Below, in pieces: positions 57,994 through 64,000 of a DNA stretch of 64,000 nucleotides. Every line of letters starts with the position of its first letter. Positions within the stretch are counted from its first letter, which is position 1. Under the pieces are notes generated by a model. That model saw nothing but the letters and a program-made list of their open reading frames with translations. It did not search any database and had not been told where the DNA came from. The position numbers and the translations under genes were made by a program. This DNA comes from Prosopocoilus inquinatus (Eukaryota; Arthropoda; Insecta; Coleoptera; Lucanidae). The DNA is taken from contig CM069874.1 in assembly GCA_036172665.1 (NCBI GenBank), positions 49,706,707 through 49,770,706 on the forward strand, given 5' to 3'.

Positions 57994-58707
57994 ATAACGG
58001 GTGGCTAATTCATGCCTTAGTACCATTCGTGTATCTGTCGCAGGAATTTTGAATAATCCGTATTTTTGCAAACACACTAGTAATTTTGCAAAACACCGAG
58101 TTATTATAGAACATGTGCACTGTTATGCAATCTTACTAATAAAAACAAGTAGTTTTGCAAAATTCCTAAGCACATTTGCAATATTGAATATGAGCTGATG
58201 TTTATGCAATCTTACTATAGGATTTTAGTTATTTTGAAAAACTGTAATGCCTTTCGATAAGATTGGGTACCTTTTAAAGTTTAACCATCATTATCCATCA
58301 TCTTTAGAAATTTTGCAAAGATGGTTTTAATATTACCCAATACGTACCCAATCTTACCGAAACGCATTACAATTTGCAAAATAACTAAAATCCTATAGTA
58401 TGATTGCATAAACATCAACTCGTATTCAATATTACGAACGTGCTTGGGAATTTTGCAAAATTACTTGTTTTTATTAGTAAGATTGCATAACAGAGCACAT
58501 ATTCCACAATAACTCGGTGATTTGCAAAATTACCAATGTATTTGCAAAAATACGTATTATTCAAAATTCCGGCGACATACATACTTCAACAACGTTTAAA
58601 TTTCTAGGTCAGATCCTTTAGATGTCAGAAATGATGCACTGATAGCTCCTTGAACGTGTATGAATCAAGGCAACGACAAGAAATTTATTTTCCACAGCCA
58701 CCCGTTA
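57994..58707. mobile_element. Palindromic element, about 714 bp
   Basis: AACGGGTGGCT at the left is mirrored by AGCCACCCGTT at the right. Long inner arms (58031-58300 and 58335-58583) mirror each other, with repeated TTTTGCAAAATTAC-like words about every 30-90 bp and TTATGCAATCTTACT blocks. Non-coding. Confidence 0.8.
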
Positions 58708-58709
58708 CG

Positions 58710-59510
58710 ACAATTGAAAAAAAAACACGTTATAAACAAATAAATGCGAGTTATTTTACATGTAATGCGTAAACAGATATTTACATATTTGTATTTAAAG
58801 AATTAAGTTTAAGAAACGTTTCCTAAATTTAGTTCCTTTTTCGACTGGAACCGAACGAATTTAGACTTGCATGTGAATGCAACTTAAATTTAATTGTAAG
58901 TATCGTTACGGTCGGGTCTAGAATTGCAGCAGTAATTAAACTCCCGTTTATAATTATTTCTTTCGGAAGAATGATATCGGGAAGGAGCTTGAGAGAGAGA
59001 TGTAGGCGATTTCAATTTCAGCACGTGCGTTCTTGGATTTCTTTTAATGCGTGCAAGTAGTTCTGCGAAGACAGGCATGTTTCATTCCATGCAAATTCCT
59101 ACTTAATTGATCAAGTTCGAAAGAGGTCGACTTATACCGGGTGTCCGCTTTGAATACGCACCATATAAATTTTAACATTTTTTTTTTCATTGTGATGACG
59201 GGTATCATTTAATTTATGATTTATCGTAACGTAATTTAACTTAAAAATTTAAGATCAAAAACACTCATGTTTAAGGTCGAGTGTTCATGCAGTCATTCAA
59301 TTTAGCGTAGGCATTTAATGTAGTGTAGTTGACTAACTTTTATCTTTCTTAAATTAAATTAATAAAATGGTTTTTGCGCTTTTCCCTTAAATTACATTAC
59401 ACAGTGCTAGATTAACTGTTACATTAAATGATTTTGTATAAACTTACCATAAATTCCTGCTTCCTCATTGAAGTTATTGTCAAAAAAGCAGCGTACTCAA
59501 GTAATGCTTG
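58710..59510. other. No gene recognised
   Basis: AT-rich sequence without recognised repeat or protein similarity. Confidence 0.4.
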
Positions 59511-59514
59511 CATT

Positions 59515-59790
59515 TTATCTCGACTCCGCACGTTCATTTAGCCCTCGCTTCAGTGTAAAACTTTCTCTGGTAACGGGAACACGTCCTTTAGAGTTTGCTC
59601 GTACAGAAGCTAGCCGGTGTTAACCTATTTTGTTGACGTAACCTTTTTTCCCAAGGGCGAATTGTTTTCCTCGCTTGAGAAATACTTCTTTGGTGTCAAG
59701 GTCAGTCGTTTATTACCGATTCGAGCTGACTTGGTGAGTTCATTCTCTTTTTTTTTGGAAATTTTACCTAAAATTTTTGATGTCCTTTTG
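59515..59790 (+). repeat. Repeat shared with 17010-17230
   Basis: The longer of two copies. It contains a donor-like CTTG/GTGAGT at about 59735, followed by a short T-rich stretch ending TTTATTGTAG at 59807, so a 70-80-nt intron before the open stretch at 59808 is conceivable. Confidence 0.55.
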
Positions 59791-59807
59791 ATTTGATTTT
59801 ATTGTAG

Positions 59808-60184
59808 ACAAGTCGTATCCCGTTTCTGATTACGACAGTACTATTACACTTCCTGATCTGATAAATCACTGGGTATCAAACGGTCGTCCCGATAAGGAAG
59901 TTATCTACTCGAAGCGGAATATCGAACACCGTTCACGCCTCGTGCTTCTTCCGAAAGGCCGGTGTCGTACTCCGAAGAGAACTCTCGAAGGAGCTTCGGA
60001 ATTGAATCGTCGACTACCACCGTTGGTTCTGTCGTATAAGGTAACCGTTTACACCTATTTCTTCGTCACTTCGGTTGATCGTGGCAACATATATCCGGAT
60101 TCGTCTTGCAGGATATCTTTTTTTGTCCGTTCAACTTACGTGCAACTTTGGTTGCGTGTCTCACCTTTGCGTCAGACAATTTAA
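59808..60184 (+). CDS. Exon-like open stretch, product unknown
   Basis: It begins directly after TTTATTGTAG and is open for 125 codons to a stop at 60182-60184, unusual for this AT-rich DNA. A donor-like TATAAG/GTAACC at 60040 would end an exon of 233 bp after 77 codons. The peptide includes DYDSTITLPDLINHWVSNGR and LVLLPKGRCRTPKRTLEGAS. I do not recognise a family. Since the sequence just upstream is repeated at 17.0 kb, this could be a TE-encoded product rather than a host gene. Confidence 0.3.
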
Positions 60185-60189
60185 TTCAA

Positions 60190-61480
60190 TAATACAATTC
60201 TTTTTTTTTATTAAAGTCACTAATTAATTTTTGCTGGGTAACAATTGTCAATGGTAACTACTGCTTTTGTTAACGTTTATGTCAATTCAGTTACTTCATT
60301 TTTTTGTTACATGAGTTATTGTGAGACGACAGGAAATTTCCGAAGTTACAAATTATTTTGTATTTTGAAATATTCAAGAACAATTGATGAAATACTGTGA
60401 ACCAAACTTTAACGTTAAGATTTTCTTGGTTACTATTTGCCGTAAATTGTTTTTTTTTATTCTCTCATTGAATTGTTGTCTTGGACACATTCCGTCTCTT
60501 AAAACTGGAGTTAATTTTGGGTTGGAATTATAGTCGATACCGTGGTCTGTATCCTCCATTTGGTGCCTCCCGGTTAATTATTGTTAAATATACTGTTTTT
60601 TTTTGTGGATTTCCTCTTTTACTCCACGCCTTCTCCGACCATAAAAAGCTGCTGTTGGTATCACGCTGTGTCTCTTGGTGACGACAACAAATCAACTACT
60701 GGAAATCCCGTGTACGCAGGTAAGAACTACCCTGCCTCGCTGTATGTACACAAGTTCGGGTTGTTTATTTATTTGATGCAACAATGAATGACAATGAATC
60801 TCAACGTGTAACAATTGTTGGCACCTAGCACTTGTTGAAATTACTTAAGTAAACCCGTCGCTAACTCTCTGACTAGAATGTTAAGCCATGTGGAATGTAA
60901 TGTAGTAAAGTAGAATGTTAAATAATATTCGTAGAAGCTACTATGACAGGTTTAGGCATTGTTTGGCAGTAAACGGCGGCGGCGTATTGAATGTTTGATG
61001 TAGTACCTGTCAATTTTGTAAACAAATACTTCAATTTCAACTAAAAGTTTGCCTGCTTGATCAAAGCTGTGGCATTAAAAAAGTCTGCTGTCCAGTTGTA
61101 CCGACATTGATAAAAGTTAATCTCGAATTAAAGTATAGAAAATCCTATGTTAAACAAGGATTAGTTAACAACGACGTTGGTGTCTTCTTCATTTCAATCA
61201 ATTAGCGCGAATTGCATCGTACAAACCAAATCGCGCGAATGAGAATTATACAAGACACATTTTGCACTGTATTGTTTTTCGGATTCCGGATTTCTAATAC
61301 GTTCGGAAAGCTCTACAATTCATGCGAATTGAACGAATAGTGTGGCGCCCTTTAGAACTTCTCTTTAACTTTCGTTTCGTATCTCCGTTTAACTTTAATA
61401 ACAGTCTTTTGGAACATATTTCATTAAATACTCAAACAGATTGCAGCGCCGTTGCAACCGTCAACCGTCACTTCAAAAGA
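60190..61480. other. No firm gene; one splice-donor-like site
   Basis: 60602-60720 is open (through LGDDNKSTTGNPVYAG) and ends at GCAG/GTAAGA, a strong donor-like sequence, but no good acceptor precedes it. The rest is unremarkable. Confidence 0.3.
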
Positions 61481-61484
61481 TGTA

Positions 61485-62776
61485 CAGTGTGGTCCATTTC
61501 TTATGGTTTTACAGGGATTCTCGGTTATTTATAGGAACAGAAGAAAACCGTTTTCGTGACCCAATGCTACTTTTTTGAGAAAAACTCAGTGGAGAAAACA
61601 AAAGTTAGCTATCTCCTTTCGTTCGGGAAATATCGGCCGAATTTTTCCGAGAATTTATTTTTCACAATATCTCAGTTGTTTGACAAGACATTTCGAAAAT
61701 TTAAAAACTGTTTTATTCAGAAATTGGCACTGATTTTACTGGCAATATTATTTTTTGTAGAAATTGCACCAATTCTGCGAAACAGAGTGTAACTTTCTAA
61801 TTTTAAATGGAAACCGTAGTTGGCTGACACAAAAAAAATGCTTGTTTAATGAGGTGTTCAAATAATATAATTATTTTTTCAAATTATAAAGATACTAATT
61901 ATTTTTTGTTTTGCGGTAGCTAACGAGCCATACATGACACCAAAAGCAAAAAAAATAGTTCAATTGTTTTCCCTAAAAATCAATTATTATTAAGTAAAAC
62001 AGCTAATTTAATTCAATAAATAAATAGCTTCATATATCTATCAGAGGCTGACATAAAATCAGTAGTACATAAAAATGGATTAACTCTATTTGAACATTTC
62101 TTTAATTATTATGTGAAAAGTTAAGAGATTTTTATAAATTTTAAATTGTATAAGTTAGTGCATTTCTTTAAGAAATTATAGAAATGTCGGATATTTCCTG
62201 AATTTAATAATGCTTTCAACAATTTTTGTGAAATAAACATATCAAAGAATTTTTGATAAGCTAAAATTTAAGATTTAATAATTTCAAAGGAACATATAAC
62301 ATATAATTCTTCAAAACTGCATTGACAGTTAATCCATATTTACATTACTAGTAGTTTTATGAGTTCTCTAATAGCATTAGATATGTATTTTGTTAAATTT
62401 AATAATAGATTTTTGAGGAAAACAACTGAATTTTCTTTTGTTTCTATAGTCATAGATAGCTTGATAGATACTGAAAAATAATGAAAATTAGTATCTTTGT
62501 TATTTATAAAAATAATTATATTAAACTTTATATTTTCGAAAACCTCATTAAACAAGCAATTTATTTGTGTCATAGCCAACAACGGTTTCCCTTTCAAATT
62601 AGAAAGTTATAGTCTCTTTCGCAGAAATGGCGCAATTTTTACAAAAGATAATAACGTCAGCGAAATCTACATTAATTTCTGAATAAAATAGTTTTTGAAT
62701 TTTCGACATATGGGTCGCGAAAACGGTTTTGTTCTATTCCTATAAATAACTGAGAAACCAAAAATGGTCCACTCTG
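61485..62776. mobile_element. 1.3-kb palindromic element, TA-flanked
   Basis: The ends CAGTGTGGTCCATTT and CAGAGTGGACCATTT (read inward) are flanked by TA at 61483-61484 and 62777-62778. Arms of roughly 290-420 bp include TCGGTTATTTATAGGAA and GAAAACCGTTTTCG and their mirrors, and TGCTTGTTTAATGAGGT near the inner end. Non-coding. Confidence 0.8.
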
Positions 62777-62794
62777 TACACAGACTATGCAGCG

Positions 62795-62938
62795 TGAGGC
62801 GTATTCTGTACCAAAAACGTTAAATTTAAAGGGCTGTTAAATTTTGTTGTTACGGTAACAACGACAGAACTATATTTTAAATTTTAAAGGACCTCTAAAT
62901 TTTAACAGTCTGTTAATAAGTTACAAATTCCGCCCCTG
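62795..62938. repeat. MITE family M2, copy 2
   Basis: GAGGCGTATTCTGTA and CGGAATTTGTAA ends. The interior TTTAAAGGGCTGTTAAATTT and GTTACGGTAACAAC are shared with 28490-28635. Confidence 0.8.
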
Positions 62939-63230
62939 TATGTTGTATTATTAATTTAGCAGAAATTACAGATGAAGCCGCGGCAACGAAGGCTTAACTT
63001 GGTTATGTGTTATATGTGTTAAAAGATAAAATGTTTAGTGACTTAAGTCGTTTAGGTACTCAGTACTCAGTGCCTGAACGACTTTTGAACATTTATCTTT
63101 TAATTTTTAATGTGTTTTTAATCTGTTTTATTATGTAACTGTCAATTATACATTATTATGTGTTAATAATTCGGCAGCGTTGTATATTTTTACCTTCAAT
63201 GGCTAGCTTAATCATTCTTTAATTAATGTC

Positions 63231-63266
63231 CTGATGAAGCAATAAATTGAATTGCGAAATATCGAC
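63231..63266 (+). ncRNA. Hammerhead-like ribozyme motif candidate
   Basis: CTGATGA, one extra A, a GCAAT/ATTGC hairpin, then GAAA. This order matches the hammerhead core (CUGANGA, stem II, GAAA) apart from the extra A. No PLE coding sequence is visible next to it. Activity is untested. Confidence 0.4.
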
Positions 63267-63680
63267 TAAAATTACAAGGAGTTCTTATTAAACAACGCCC
63301 AACTATCAGCCGTTTACCCTCGTTAAACAATTTTTTCCGCTTAAATTTCTTCTTAATTTAAAGTACGACGATACTTCCCTCCGGATTTTATATATACCGG
63401 CTGTTTCAAATTGGGTGTGCACTGAAGGGATCTCCTAAACCGTAAGAGATACAAATTCGGTTAAAGGGAAGAAAAGTTGTATGAATCAATGCCTAATTCG
63501 TATCCATTGAGAGAATGATTTTTTTCTCATTTCTTCTTGAGTTATTAATAAAAATGTGAAAATATCGATTTTTTTTTCTCTCTGTATCTCTTTTATTATA
63601 CATACTTTTTAAATTCTGAATTAACTTTCTACAGGCACTTTTTGATTCTGCTTCGAATAAGAGTAATAGAATTGAAGTCA

Positions 63681-63710
63681 AACGTTTCGTCTTCATACGA
63701 CCATCATCAG
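63681..63710 (-). ncRNA. Hammerhead-like ribozyme motif candidate
   Basis: The minus strand reads CTGATGA, a short GTC/GAC hairpin, then GAAACGTTTG, the same order as the motifs in the PLE arms. It may be an arm of a PLE extending past the window. Confidence 0.4.
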
Positions 63711-63729
63711 TTTCGATTTTTTTAATACA

Positions 63730-63955
63730 ACTTATGTCTTTTTATTATTCTATTCGATAGCATTTTTTCTCCTGATTGCAATGATATATCACACTTAATA
63801 GTTGATATTAATTTGAAGCTTAAATAATTCAGATTTTATATGAAAATTTTATTTAATACATAATTTCAGATTTTTTGTTCCTTTTCTTATTTTTTTATTA
63901 TTCTAGTCGAAAGCATTTTTTCTTTTGATTTCAGTGAGTATAATACTTAATACCT
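63730..63955. repeat. Direct repeat of about 150 bp period
   Basis: TCTATTCGATAGCATTTTTT near 63748 recurs as TCTAGTCGAAAGCATTTTTT near 63902, with similar T-rich and ACTTAATA flanks. Two units are visible and the array may continue beyond the window. Confidence 0.5.
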
Positions 63956-64000
63956 TTTTTTTCAAGTAAAGTTGGAACTTTGACAAAAAAACTGATATCG

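Noticed and set aside
1..64000. CRISPR arrays, bacterial operons, riboswitches, rRNA genes, viral genes
   Set aside because: No regularly spaced identical repeats with unique spacers, no ribosome-binding-site-led gene clusters, no rRNA-like sequence and no recognisable viral protein were seen.

Overview
This window looks like arthropod, most likely insect, nuclear DNA. It is AT-rich, has no bacterial-style operons, and is packed with decayed transposable elements (TEs) of kinds common in insects: Tc1/mariner, hAT, PIF/Harbinger, Penelope-like elements (PLEs), several APE-type LINEs, and many palindromic MITEs. Beetle-like composition is a guess only. No intact TE gene was found. The single stretch that reads like a host gene is a 131-bp minus-strand exon (48899-49029) with good splice sites. 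The rest of the window may therefore be intron or intergenic DNA of one large gene.

Layout. 0-9 kb: hairpins, a SINE-like repeat, a hAT ruin (BED finger near 2.9 kb, core 5.0-6.6 kb) with a Tc1 element between its parts, a palindromic MITE and LINE remains. 9-18 kb: a Harbinger ruin, LTR-like repeat 'R' copies, and a DD41D mariner-like element split by an 827-bp element with an exact 9-bp target duplication. 18.6-22.1 kb: a block bounded by inverted repeats that holds a 1252-bp mariner plus a truncated mariner fused to a truncated palindromic element. 22.3-26.1 kb: a PLE-like foldback and a 1.8-kb palindrome. 26.9-41 kb: PLE-A with inverted terminal repeats, a second Tc1 element with IR/DR ends, two copies of an unnamed repeat (one split by a LINE with a visible target duplication), and more palindromes. 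42-48.8 kb: mariner and LINE fragments, PLE-B with a LINE nested inside it, and a LINE with an intact YADD box. 49-51 kb: the host exon and copy B of the 9-bp-duplication element. 51-64 kb: further TE debris, a palindrome split by an IS630-like element, more foldbacks, and an exon-like open stretch at 59.8 kb.

How it fits together. The parts tell a layered insertion history rather than a pathway: DD41D host, then MULE-like insert; hAT, then Tc1; old repeat, then LINE; PLE-B, then LINE; palindrome, then IS630-like element; R repeat, then MITE. Two threads recur: GC-rich ends with arrays of 13-16-bp subterminal repeats and 9-bp duplications (two copies), and hammerhead-ribozyme-like hairpins in the inverted arms of the PLE-like elements. 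All calls come from reading the sequence by eye; no database search was run.
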